From Chloroflexota bacterium (GTDB taxonomy: Bacteria > Chloroflexota > Limnocylindria > Limnocylindrales > CSP1-4): 59,946 bases of DNA. Below, piece by piece: positions 24,526 to 32,941 of this stretch (position 1 is the first letter of the stretch; each line of letters starts with the position of its first letter). The stretch spans positions 1-59,946 of the forward strand of contig JAJYNP010000320.1 in NCBI GenBank assembly GCA_021786265.1. The letters are read 5' to 3'. The translations under genes were made by a program, and so were the position numbers. Below the pieces are notes generated by a model. It was not told where the DNA came from and did no database searches. It saw only the letters and a list, made by a program, of their open reading frames with translations.

Positions 24526-25428
24526 ATGACCGCGGTTCCGGCGACGCGGGCCGTCCTCGTGACGCGCCCGGGCGGCGCCGGCGATCCGCTGGCCAGGCGG
24601 CTCGCCGAGGCGGGCATCCGCGTTCACGCCGTGCCGACCGTGGCGACGCGCGACGTGGCGCCGGGCGGAGACCTCGACGCTGCCGTGTCGGACCTCGATC
24701 GGTACGACTGGGTGGTGGTGACCAGCGCCACCGGGGCGGCCGCCCTGGCGGCCGCGCTCGGGCGCGTGGCGGGGGGCCACGTTCCCGCTCGAGCGGCAGC
24801 GGTTCCCCGGTTCGGGGCCGTTGGGCCGGCCACCGCGAACGCCCTGCGAGAGGCCGGGTTGGAGGTGACCGTCCAGGCCGTCGACGTGACCGGGACCGGT
24901 CTCGGCCGCGCGCTGCAGGCCGTCGACGAGCTGGCCGGCCGGCGCGTGCTCCTGCCACGGGCGAGCGCGGCGGCACCGGAGCTCCCGGCGCTGCTCCGTG
25001 CCGCCGGCGCCGACGTGCGCGAGGTCGTCGCGTACGAGACCGTCGAGGGGCCCGCGTCGTCGCGCCACGCCCTTGCCGCCGCGCTCGCCGACCCGCTGCT
25101 CGGCGCGGTCGCGGTCGCCTCGGGGTCCGCCGTCCGCGGGCTGGTCGCGCTTGCGGCGACGGCCGGTCCGGGCGCCGCGGGACCCGCGCCCAGCGTCACC
25201 GACCCGGACGCCGGCACCCTCGCGGCGGACCTGCGCGCCCTCCCGTTCGTCTCGATCGGGCCGTCGACGTCGGACGAGGTCCGGCGCCTCGGCCTGCGCC
25301 TCGCCGCCCAGGCCGCGGCTCCCACCGTCGACGCCCTCGCGGACGCGATCCTCGACGTACTCGAGCGCCGGCCACGCCCCGGTGACGTCTTCTCGGTCGC
25401 CGATCACCCCACGGAGGTTCATCGATGA
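24526..25428 (+). CDS. hemD: Uroporphyrinogen-III synthase
   Basis: 300 residues from the ATG at 24526; an in-frame ATG-like start at 24490 adds only poorly conserved residues. The family is weakly conserved, but the expected pattern is there: VLVTRPGGAGDPLARRLAEAG at the start, WVVVTSATGAAALAAAL, FGAVGPATANALREAGL, and the second-domain VLLPRASAAAPELPALLRAAG with FVSIGPSTSDEVRRLGL near the end. It closes and inverts hydroxymethylbilane to uroporphyrinogen III. It lies between hemC (102 bp gap) and hemB (4-bp overlap), which strengthens the call. Confidence 0.9.
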   Translation: MTAVPATRAVLVTRPGGAGDPLARRLAEAGIRVHAVPTVATRDVAPGGDLDAAVSDLDRYDWVVVTSATGAAALAAALGRVAGGHVPARAAAVPRFGAVGPATANALREAGLEVTVQAVDVTGTGLGRALQAVDELAGRRVLLPRASAAAPELPALLRAAGADVREVVAYETVEGPASSRHALAAALADPLLGAVAVASGSAVRGLVALAATAGPGAAGPAPSVTDPDAGTLAADLRALPFVSIGPSTSDEVRRLGLRLAAQAAAPTVDALADAILDVLERRPRPGDVFSVADHPTEVHR

Positions 25429-26525
25429 CGTTCACGTCCCGGCACGCGCCGGTGGAACCCGGGCGGACCGCCGCCGGCCCTGTGGCCATCGCCCGCGCGG
25501 CCGGCACACGGCCGGATCCGCAGGGCCCGCCAGCGCTCGCTCCCGTCGCGTTCGAGCGCACGCGCCGCCTCCGTGCCACCGCCAGCCGGCGCCGGCTCGT
25601 CCGCGAGACCCGCCTCTCGCCCGCGCAGCTCGTGATGCCGCTCTTCGTGGTTCCCGGCCGCGGCCGGCGCGAGCCGATCGGCTCCATGCCCGGCCAGGCG
25701 CGCCTGAGCCCGGACCTCGTCGTGGAACTCGCGACGAGCCTGTCCGGTCTCGGCGTCGGCGGGCTGATGCTCTTCGGGATCCCGGGCGAGAAGGACCCGT
25801 TCGGCGAGGGGGCCGCGGACCCGGAAGGGCCCGTTCCCGAGGCGCTGCGCCGGCTCCGGGCCGCGGACCTGCCCCTCGCGCTGGCCGCCGACGTCTGCCT
25901 CTGCGAGTACACCACGCACGGGCACTGCGGGATCGTGGCCGGGGACCGCATCGACAACGACGCGACGCTCCCCCGGCTCGCCGGCGCGGCCGTCGCGTAC
26001 GCCGAGGCAGGCGCCGACATCGTCGCGCCAAGCGCGATGATGGACGGCCAGGTCGCGGCGATCCGGGCGGGCCTCGATGCCGCCGGCGCGTCGGAGATCG
26101 CCATCCTGGCGTACGCGTCCAAGCACGCCTCCGCCCTGTACGGCCCGTTCCGCGAGGCGGCCGACTCCACGCCCTCGTTCGGGGATCGCCGCAGCCACCA
26201 GATGGACGCCGCGAACGGACGCGAGGCGCTGCGCGAGATGGCGCTCGACGCCGCCGAGGGCGCGGACATGCTGATGGTGAAGCCGGCGATCACGTCGCTG
26301 GACGTGCTGTCCCGTGCCCGCCAGCGCTTCGACCTGCCGCTGGCCGCGTACCAGGTGAGCGGCGAGCTCGCGATGCTCGAGGCGGCGGCGGAGCGCGGGT
26401 GGATCGACCGGCGGCGCGCGGCGCTCGAGCTGCTCACCGCCATCGCTCGCGCGGGCGCCGACGTGATCCTGACCTACCTTGCCGGCGACGTCGCCACGTG
26501 GCTCTCCGAGGAGGGCGCGCGGTGA
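25425..26525 (+). CDS. hemB: Porphobilinogen synthase (delta-aminolevulinate dehydratase)
   Basis: 366 residues with an Ala/Pro-rich N-terminal extension of about 45 residues not usual for the family. The active-site zinc cysteines are present in DVCLCEYTTHGHCG, so this is a zinc-type enzyme. The substrate-binding lysines are in YASKHASALYGPFREAADS and MLMVKPA. It condenses two 5-aminolevulinate molecules to porphobilinogen. The ATG overlaps the hemD stop, and its own stop overlaps the chdC GTG. Confidence 0.96.
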   Translation: MTFTSRHAPVEPGRTAAGPVAIARAAGTRPDPQGPPALAPVAFERTRRLRATASRRRLVRETRLSPAQLVMPLFVVPGRGRREPIGSMPGQARLSPDLVVELATSLSGLGVGGLMLFGIPGEKDPFGEGAADPEGPVPEALRRLRAADLPLALAADVCLCEYTTHGHCGIVAGDRIDNDATLPRLAGAAVAYAEAGADIVAPSAMMDGQVAAIRAGLDAAGASEIAILAYASKHASALYGPFREAADSTPSFGDRRSHQMDAANGREALREMALDAAEGADMLMVKPAITSLDVLSRARQRFDLPLAAYQVSGELAMLEAAAERGWIDRRRAALELLTAIARAGADVILTYLAGDVATWLSEEGAR

Positions 26526-27211
26526 GCGACGTCCGCTACGTCCACGCCCTGGCGCTGCACCTGGACCCGTCCTGGAGGAGGCTCCCGGAGGCCGATCGCG
26601 ACGCATCCGGGGCCGCGTTCGCGGCCGTGCTGGACGCCGACCCGTCGGTCGTCACCCACACCTACTCGATGATCGGGCTCCAGCCCGGCGCCGAGCTGCT
26701 GATCTGGCGCCTGGCTCCGTCGGTGGGCGCGCTGGAGGAGGCGGCGGCCGCGGCCCTCCGCACCGGCCTCGGGACCTGGCTCTCGGTGCACGAGAGCCTG
26801 ATCGGGGCGATCCAGCCCTCGCAGTATGTGAAGAACCCGACCCGGCAGGAGCAGTCGCTGTTCGAGGGGGACCGGTCGGCGTACCTCGTGGTGTATCCGT
26901 TCACCAAGTCCACCGACTGGTATCTGCTCGGGCGGGACGCGCGCCAGGGGATCATGAACGAGCACATGCGGATCGGGCACAAGTACCCCCAGGTCCGCCA
27001 GTTGCTCGCCAGCTCGTTCGGGCTCGACGACCAGGATTTCATCGTCGCCTACGAGACGGACGACCTCCCCGGCTTCGTCGATCTGGTGCGCGAGCTGCGC
27101 GGTTCCGACAGCCGCCGCTCGACCGTGCGCGACACGCCGATCCTGACCGCCGTGCACCGGCCGATCGGCGAGATCCTCCGGCTGCTCGGTGCCCCGGGAC
27201 TGGCGCGATGA
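26522..27211 (+). CDS. chdC: Coproheme decarboxylase (chlorite dismutase family)
   Basis: 229 residues from a GTG (GTGA overlap with hemB). The chlorite-dismutase fold is seen in two halves, with QPSQYVKN, the YLVVYPFTKSTDWYLL strand (contains the tyrosine region used for coproheme decarboxylation) and the heme-ligand helix MRIGHKYPQVRQLLASSFG, then DQDFIVAYETDDLPGF. This version resembles the archaeal/Deinococcus/Chloroflexota group more than the Bacillus one. It finishes heme synthesis by turning coproheme III into heme b with peroxide. Its partners CgoX and CpfC are not in this window. Confidence 0.92.
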   Translation: MSDVRYVHALALHLDPSWRRLPEADRDASGAAFAAVLDADPSVVTHTYSMIGLQPGAELLIWRLAPSVGALEEAAAAALRTGLGTWLSVHESLIGAIQPSQYVKNPTRQEQSLFEGDRSAYLVVYPFTKSTDWYLLGRDARQGIMNEHMRIGHKYPQVRQLLASSFGLDDQDFIVAYETDDLPGFVDLVRELRGSDSRRSTVRDTPILTAVHRPIGEILRLLGAPGLAR

Positions 27212-28497
27212 GGGTGCGGACGGGGGCCGCCGCGGGCGCGACCTGGCGGCGCCGGGCCGAGTCGCTGTTCCCGGGCGGTGTCAATAGCCCCGTGCGGGCC
27301 TACCGGGCGGTCGGCGGGGAGCCGCCCGTCATCGCCCGCGGCGAGGGCGCCACCGTGTGCGACGTGGACGGCCGCGCCTACCTCGACTACGTGGGCGCGT
27401 TCGGTCCGCTGATCCTGGGGCACGCGCATCCCGACGTCGTCGACGCCGTCCGGCGCGAGGTCGAGGCGGGCGGCCCGTTCGGGGCCACGACACCGGCCGA
27501 GGTGGAGCTCGGCGAGGCGATCCGGGAGGCGATGCCCTCGGTCGAGCGGCTCCGCTTCGTGAGCTCCGGGACGGAGGCCGCCATGAGCGCGCTCCGGGTG
27601 GCCCGGGCCGCGACGAGGCGCGATCTCGTGGTCAAGTTCGAGGGCGGCTACCACGGCCACGCCGACGGCCTCCTGGCCCAGGCCGGTTCCGGACTCGCGA
27701 CGCTCTCGCTCCCTGCCAGCGCCGGGGTCACAGCCGGCGCCGCCGCGCAGACGCTGCTCGCGCGCTACAACGATCCGGCCTCCGTGCACCTCCTGTTCGA
27801 CCGGCACCCGGGCCGGATCGCGGCCGTGATCGTCGAGCCGGTTGCGGCGAACATGGGGGTGGTGCCGCCGGCCCCGGGGTTCCTGGAGGGGCTGCGCGAG
27901 GTGACGGCGCGGAACGGCGCGCTGCTCGTCTTCGACGAGGTCATCACCGGGTTCCGGGTCGCGCGCGGCGGGGCGCAGGCCCGCTACCACGTGACGCCGG
28001 ACCTCACGGTGCTCGGGAAGATCATCGGCGGTGGCATGCCGGTCGGGGCGTACGGCGGCCGGTCGGAGCTGCTCGACCTGGTGGCGCCCGCGGGCCCCGT
28101 CTACCAGGCAGGGACGCTGTCCGGCCATCCGGCCGCGATGGCCGCCGGGCTGGCCACGCTGCGGCTGCTGGACACGGGTATGTACGCGCGGCTCGAGCAG
28201 CTCGGCACCCGCCTCGAGGAGGGCCTGCTCGCGGCCGCCGGGGACGCCGGGAGGGCCGTGTCGGTCGGCCGGATCGGATCGCTCCTCACGGTCTTCTTCC
28301 GGGCCACCGCGCCGCGCGACTTCGACGAGGTCCGCGAGGCGGACCCGGAGGCGTTCGCGCGCTTCCACCGCGCGATGCGCGAGGCCGGGATCCTGCTCCC
28401 GCCGGCCTCGCAGGAGGCCTGGTTCCTGTCCGCGGCTCATGCCGACGAGGATGTCGCCCGCACGGTCGAGGCGGCACGGGCCGCGTTCCGCGCGTGA
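27208..28497 (+). CDS. hemL: Glutamate-1-semialdehyde 2,1-aminomutase
   Basis: 429 residues; ATG overlaps the chdC stop. FPGGVNSPVRAYRAVGG at the start is characteristic of HemL. FVSSGTEAAMSALRVARA, EGGYHGHADG, LLVFDEVITGFRVARGG and the PLP-lysine segment LGKIIGGGMPVGAYGG follow in the normal order. It turns glutamate-1-semialdehyde into 5-aminolevulinate, directly after HemA. Length is normal. Confidence 0.97.
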   Translation: MRVRTGAAAGATWRRRAESLFPGGVNSPVRAYRAVGGEPPVIARGEGATVCDVDGRAYLDYVGAFGPLILGHAHPDVVDAVRREVEAGGPFGATTPAEVELGEAIREAMPSVERLRFVSSGTEAAMSALRVARAATRRDLVVKFEGGYHGHADGLLAQAGSGLATLSLPASAGVTAGAAAQTLLARYNDPASVHLLFDRHPGRIAAVIVEPVAANMGVVPPAPGFLEGLREVTARNGALLVFDEVITGFRVARGGAQARYHVTPDLTVLGKIIGGGMPVGAYGGRSELLDLVAPAGPVYQAGTLSGHPAAMAAGLATLRLLDTGMYARLEQLGTRLEEGLLAAAGDAGRAVSVGRIGSLLTVFFRATAPRDFDEVREADPEAFARFHRAMREAGILLPPASQEAWFLSAAHADEDVARTVEAARAAFRA

Positions 28498-29528
28498 ACG
28501 ACCGTCTCCTGCGGGCGTACCGGCGCGAGCCGGTCGACGCGACGCCCGCCTGGTTCATGCGGCAGGCGGGGCGGGCGCTCCCCGAGTATCGTGCCGTGCG
28601 CGAACGGGCCGGCCTGGCCGAGATCGTCCGCGACGCCGCGCTCTGCGCCGAGGTCACCCTGCAGCCCGTGCGGCGGCTCGGCGTGGACGGGGCGATCGTG
28701 TTCGCCGACATCACGACCCCGCTGCCCGGCATGGGCGTCGACGTCCGCTTCGTCGAAGGCGTGGGACCGGTCATCGATCGGCCCATCCGGACGGCCGCCG
28801 ACGTGGCGCGCCTGCGCACGTTCGACCCGGGCGAGGCGGTGGGGCCGCTGCTCGATGCGATCGGGCTGGTGCGGGCCGGGAGCCCGGTGCCGGTGCTCGG
28901 CTTCGCCGGCGCGCCGTTCACGCTGGCGAGCTACCTCGTCGAGGGCCGGTCTTCCCGGGACGCCGGGCGGCTGATCGCGCTGTTGCGGACGGAGCCGGCG
29001 ACCTTCCGGGCCCTGCTCGAGCGGCTCACGGACGTCAGCATCGCGTACCTCCGCGCGCAGGTCCAGGCGGGGGCACAGGCGGTGCAGCTCTTCGACAGCT
29101 GGGTCGGCGTCCTGGGGCCGTTCGACTACGAGCGGTACGTGCTGCCGCACCTGCGCCGGCTGCTGGAGGGACTCGCCGGCCTGGACGTCCCCACCATTCT
29201 GTTCGGCACCGGCACGGCCGGGCTGCTCCGGCTGCAGGCCGGCTCCGCCGCGAGCGTCATCGGGCTGGACTGGCGGGTCGGGCTCGGCGAGGCGTGGCAG
29301 CTGCTGCCGGGGCTGGCCGTGCAGGGCAACCTGGACCCGTCGCTCCTGCTGGGCCCGTTCGAGGCCGTCGCCGAGCAGGCCGGGCGCATCCTGGAGCAGG
29401 CCGGTGGGCGGCCAGGTCACGTGTTCAACCTGGGGCACGGCGTGCTGCCGTCGACCGATCCGGACGACCTGCGGCGCCTGGTCGACCTGGTGCACGACCG
29501 ATCGGCCCGGAGCGGAGTCCGCCCGTGA
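28494..29528 (+). CDS. hemE: Uroporphyrinogen decarboxylase
   Basis: 344 residues from a GTG overlapping the hemL stop. The substrate-binding arginines are in WFMRQAGRALPEYRAVR and the catalytic Asp in FADITTPLPGMG; GFAGAPFTLASYLVEG, LFDSWVGVLGP, and the C-terminal VQGNLDPSLLLGPFEAV with FNLGHGVLPSTDPD complete the family pattern. It decarboxylates uroporphyrinogen III to coproporphyrinogen III, the last common step before the coproheme branch that ChdC ends. Confidence 0.97.
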   Translation: MNDRLLRAYRREPVDATPAWFMRQAGRALPEYRAVRERAGLAEIVRDAALCAEVTLQPVRRLGVDGAIVFADITTPLPGMGVDVRFVEGVGPVIDRPIRTAADVARLRTFDPGEAVGPLLDAIGLVRAGSPVPVLGFAGAPFTLASYLVEGRSSRDAGRLIALLRTEPATFRALLERLTDVSIAYLRAQVQAGAQAVQLFDSWVGVLGPFDYERYVLPHLRRLLEGLAGLDVPTILFGTGTAGLLRLQAGSAASVIGLDWRVGLGEAWQLLPGLAVQGNLDPSLLLGPFEAVAEQAGRILEQAGGRPGHVFNLGHGVLPSTDPDDLRRLVDLVHDRSARSGVRP

Positions 29529-29837
29529 CCTCCCGCGCGTCCCCGGAGGGGTGGGCCGGCGCCACCCCGCTCCCCCCGCTCCCCATGACGGGCGAGCAGC
29601 GCTTCCTGGCCGCGTGCCGGCTCCAGCCAGCCGACGCCACCCCCGTCTGGTACATGCGGCAGGCGGGGCGCGGGAGCAGGCCGATGCGGGGCCGGGATGG
29701 CCTTCGAGCAGATCCGCGCGCTCGACGCGGACCCGGGCCTGGTGGAGGCGCTGGCTGGCGTGGTGACGGCGACCCTGGGCGACGACTCCTCGGCGGGGAC
29801 ACCGAGCGAGGTGCGCGGCTCGGCCACCGCCGCCTGA
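29525..29837 (+). pseudogene. Broken second hemE start (hemE' fragment)
   Basis: A GTG overlaps the hemE stop by 4 bp. About 20 codons later the reading is MTGEQRFLAACRLQPADATP followed by VWYMRQAGRG, which is the N-terminus of a second HemE (the intact copy has DATPAWFMRQAGRALPEY). The match ends right after the RQAGR motif. A second frame then opens with MAFEQIRALDADPGLVEAL (from 29697) and stops at 29835-29837; I do not recognise that part. The piece is too short to be an enzyme and looks like a remnant of a duplicated hemE fused to other DNA. Confidence 0.6.
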
Positions 29838-29850
29838 GGCCCGCCGCGGG

Positions 29851-32289
29851 TCAGGCCGTCCGCTCGACGGTGACCTCCTGCGGCAGGTGGAACCAGCGGA
29901 GCGCCTCGAAGTCGGGGCCCTCGTCGAGCGGCACCGGCGGGCGGGACGGCGCCGGGGGATCCGCGAGGATCGCGCGCGCCTCGGCCAGGTAGGCGGCCAG
30001 CCGCGACTCGGGCTCGCGGTGCCGGTGGGCCCGGTACGCCATGTGCCCGCCGTCGTAGCGCACGTCGTGCAGGCTCAGGGGGGGCTCGGCCAGCCCGTCG
30101 ACATGGCGCCAGAGGCCGCTGCCCGGGTCGAAGTCGTACAGCGGCAGCAGCCGCCAGCCCTCGGTGGCGACCAGGTCGACCGCCTCGAGGATGTACTCGA
30201 ACACCGTCTCGCTGATGAAGTAGTTGAAGTTGACCCGCACCCAGCCGGGCTTGATCCCCTCGCAGCCGCGGGCCACCTGCCGCTCGAACTCCCTCGATCG
30301 CTCGATGTCGATGCCCAGCAGCCGGTGCCCGTACGGCCCGGCGCAGGAGCACCCGCCCCGGGCCTGGATCCCGAACAGGTCGTTGAGCAGCGCGACGACG
30401 AAGTTGTGGTGGAGGTACCGCGCGCCGTGGCGGATCACGAACGAGACGATCGACAGGCGTTCGGCCGCGTGGTTGCCCAGGATCTCGATGGCCGGGTTGC
30501 GCTCCCACCGGGCGATGGCCCGTCCGATGAACGACGCCTCCCGCTCGCTGATCGCGTCGGTGCCCACCGCCTGCTTGAGCTGGAACACCAGGCCGGCACG
30601 GATCGACTCGACGATGGCCGGCGTGCCCCCCTCCTCGCGCCGCTCGACGTCGGCCAGGTACCGATGCTCGAACTGGTTGACGTACTCGACGGTGCCGCCG
30701 CCGGGCACGGACGGCACCCGGTTCCGGAAGAGGTCCCGTCGCGCGACCAGGATCCCCGGCGTCCCGGGGCCGCCGATGAACTTGTGGGCCGAGATGAACA
30801 CGGCGTCCTTGCAGGCCAGCTCGCCGTCGGGCCCGTCGTCGCCGGTCATACGGATCTCCACGTACGGCGCGGCCGCGGCATAGTCCCAGCAGGAGAGCGC
30901 GCCGTACCGGTGGAGCAGGATCGAGATGGCCCGTGCGTCGGAGATGATGCCGGTCACGTTGGACGCGGCGGAGAAGCTGCCGATCACCAGCGGCCGGCCG
31001 GCGTGCGCGCGGAGCTCGCGCTCGAGCTGCTCCAGGTCGATCCGCCCGTCGCGATCCTCGTGCACCGTCACGAGCTCGGCGATCGACTCGCGCCAGGGGA
31101 GCTCGTTCGAGTGATGCTCGTACGGCCCGATCAGCACCACCGGCCGCTCCTCTGGCGGGATCGCGTCCCGCAGGCGGTAGCGGTCGTCGAGGTCGGCGGG
31201 GATCCGCAGGTTCAGCACGTCGACCAGGCGGTTGACCGCCGCGGTTGACCCGGAGCCGCAGAACACGACCGCGTGCTCGTCGGTGCCGCCGACCGCGTCC
31301 CGGATGACCCGCCTGGCTTCCTCGCGGAAGCGCGTGGTCTGCAGCCCCGTGCCGGACGATTCGGAGTGCGTGTTCGCGTAGAGCGGCAGCACCGCGTCCC
31401 GGATGTAGTCCTCGATGAAGGTCAACGAGCGGCCCGACGCGGTGTAGTCGGCGTAGGTCACGCGCCGCACCCCGAACGGCCCCGAGACCGCCTCGTCGTC
31501 CCCGATCACCGATGCGCGGATCGTCTCGATCAGCGAGGCGGCCGAATCCACGGGGTGGCCGTCGCGCGGGTGGCCGTCCCGCGCGCGTTCCTCGCCGCAC
31601 CCGGCCCCGGACAGCTCCGCGCGGAGCTCGGTGCCCAGCGCCTCGATCGAGGGTGAGACGCGGTCCGCGTCGCGGAGCGCCTCGGGTGGGTAGGTGCCCG
31701 CCGGCGCCCAGACGAACATGCCTGCGCTGCGCGCTGCGGCAATCCCGGGCGGGCTGTCTTCGATGACCAGGCAATGGTCCGCGGCGGCGCCCAGGACCTC
31801 GGCGGCACGCCGGAACAGGTCGGGCCCGGGTTTGGGGTGGGCGACCTGCTCGGCGCTGAAGATCCGCCCGTCGAACCGGCCGAGCAGCCTCGTCGCTCGC
31901 AGCGATGCCTGGATCCGGGCCCGCGTGCCGTTCGACGCCACGCAATACGGGATGCCCGCCTCGTCGAGGAAGTCGAGCAGCGCCGGGACGCCCGGGCAGG
32001 GGGTCAGCTCGCGCTCGAACGCCGCCGCGAGCCGCTCCAGGTAGAGCGTCTCGAACGACTCGGGGAGCGCGCGCCCGGTGCGTGACTCGATGACGGCGCG
32101 GACCAGGGTCACGGTGCCGCCGGTGAAGTCGTGCCGGCATTGCTCGGGCGTGGCCGGCACCCCGAGGTCTCCGAGGACGCCGGAGAGCGTGGTGCTGGAC
32201 AGGTCCTCGCTGTCCACCAGCACGCCGTCGTTGTCGAAGATCACGAGCTCGACGGCGGGGAGGGGCACGCTCGGTGCGCGGCCGGTCAC
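29851..32289 (-). CDS. HAD-superfamily phosphatase fused to class V aminotransferase (cysteine-desulfurase-like)
   Basis: 812 residues from a GTG at 32289 (a GTG at 32268 is the alternative). Residues about 13-225 form a HAD hydrolase of the beta-phosphoglucomutase type: FDNDGVLVDSE (Asp19, Asp21), VASNGT, Lys153 in HPKPGPD, and VIEDSPPGIAAARSAG. A linker with a repeated RDGHP follows. Residues about 255-800 form a PLP aminotransferase of the SufS/CsdA fold with THSESSGTG, Asp469, the PLP lysine Lys503 in ISAHKFIGGPGTPG, and a Cys-x-Cys (647, 649) in ARGGCSCAGPYG, at the place of the desulfurase cysteine loop. Both domains keep their key residues and one open frame spans both. The combined function is not known to me. 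It converges with the end of the heme operon. Confidence 0.85.
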   Translation of the reverse strand: MTGRAPSVPLPAVELVIFDNDGVLVDSEDLSSTTLSGVLGDLGVPATPEQCRHDFTGGTVTLVRAVIESRTGRALPESFETLYLERLAAAFERELTPCPGVPALLDFLDEAGIPYCVASNGTRARIQASLRATRLLGRFDGRIFSAEQVAHPKPGPDLFRRAAEVLGAAADHCLVIEDSPPGIAAARSAGMFVWAPAGTYPPEALRDADRVSPSIEALGTELRAELSGAGCGEERARDGHPRDGHPVDSAASLIETIRASVIGDDEAVSGPFGVRRVTYADYTASGRSLTFIEDYIRDAVLPLYANTHSESSGTGLQTTRFREEARRVIRDAVGGTDEHAVVFCGSGSTAAVNRLVDVLNLRIPADLDDRYRLRDAIPPEERPVVLIGPYEHHSNELPWRESIAELVTVHEDRDGRIDLEQLERELRAHAGRPLVIGSFSAASNVTGIISDARAISILLHRYGALSCWDYAAAAPYVEIRMTGDDGPDGELACKDAVFISAHKFIGGPGTPGILVARRDLFRNRVPSVPGGGTVEYVNQFEHRYLADVERREEGGTPAIVESIRAGLVFQLKQAVGTDAISEREASFIGRAIARWERNPAIEILGNHAAERLSIVSFVIRHGARYLHHNFVVALLNDLFGIQARGGCSCAGPYGHRLLGIDIERSREFERQVARGCEGIKPGWVRVNFNYFISETVFEYILEAVDLVATEGWRLLPLYDFDPGSGLWRHVDGLAEPPLSLHDVRYDGGHMAYRAHRHREPESRLAAYLAEARAILADPPAPSRPPVPLDEGPDFEALRWFHLPQEVTVERTA

Positions 32290-32411
32290 GGGCGCCGGCA
32301 GGCGCGGATCGCGATGTTCACGGCGGGTTCCTCCGCATGGCAGACCGGCTCTTGCCGTCCCCCGGTATGGTGCCACTCCGGACTCCGGCGGACACGGCAC
32401 GGCCGGTGGGG

Positions 32412-32417
32412 TAGCCT
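32412..32417 (+). promoter_or_regulatory. Putative -10 of the Nudix gene (leaderless)
   Basis: TAGCCT ends 7 nt before the GTG at 32425; no ribosome site is seen. Confidence 0.35.
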
Positions 32418-32424
32418 CCGGTCC

Positions 32425-32895
32425 GTGAGCGCCAGGACGAGCGCCGGGATCCTGCTCTTCCGGGTGCGCGCGGGACAACTCGAGGTCCTGCTCGCGCATC
32501 CCGGCGGGCCATTCCATGCGACGAAGGACCTCGGCGACTGGTCGATCCCGAAGGGCGAGCCGTCCGAGGACGAGGACCTGGCGGTGGCGGCGGTCCGCGA
32601 GTTCCAGGAGGAGACGGGAGCCGGCGCGCCCGATGCTCCGCTCGTCCCGTTGGGCTCGACCCGTCAGAAGGGGGGCAAGGTCGTCACGGCGTGGGCGGCC
32701 TCGGGCGACCTGGACCCGGTCGCCGCCCGCAGCAACCGGTTCGAGATCGAGTGGCCGCCGGGGTCGGGCCGGCTGCAATCGTTCCCCGAGATCGACCGCG
32801 TCGCCTGGTTCGGGACCGCGGAGGCCCGCCTGCGGATCAAGCCCGCGCAGGCCGTCTTCATCGACCGCCTGGAGGAGGCCCTGGGGGCATCCTGA
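32425..32895 (+). CDS. Nudix hydrolase
   Basis: 156 residues from a GTG at 32425. The Nudix box is complete: the Gly of PKGEPSEDEDL, then AVAAVREFQEETGAG with the REFQEE metal-binding core. The start SAGILLFRVRAGQLEVLLAHPGG and the later KPAQAVFIDRLEEAL match the bacterial group often annotated as Ap4A/(di)nucleoside polyphosphate or NTP pyrophosphohydrolase. The exact substrate cannot be told. It is divergent from the HAD-aminotransferase gene. Confidence 0.9.
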   Translation: MSARTSAGILLFRVRAGQLEVLLAHPGGPFHATKDLGDWSIPKGEPSEDEDLAVAAVREFQEETGAGAPDAPLVPLGSTRQKGGKVVTAWAASGDLDPVAARSNRFEIEWPPGSGRLQSFPEIDRVAWFGTAEARLRIKPAQAVFIDRLEEALGAS

Positions 32896-32941
32896 TCAAC
32901 CGCGCAGTCGGCGGCAGGGTGGCGGCTGGATCTCCCCGGGG

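Noticed and set aside
29417..32140. 907-codon minus-strand frame overlapping the HAD-aminotransferase gene
   Set aside because: A shifted frame of the same region with Arg/Gly/Ala-rich noise; the HAD and aminotransferase motifs are all in the other frame.
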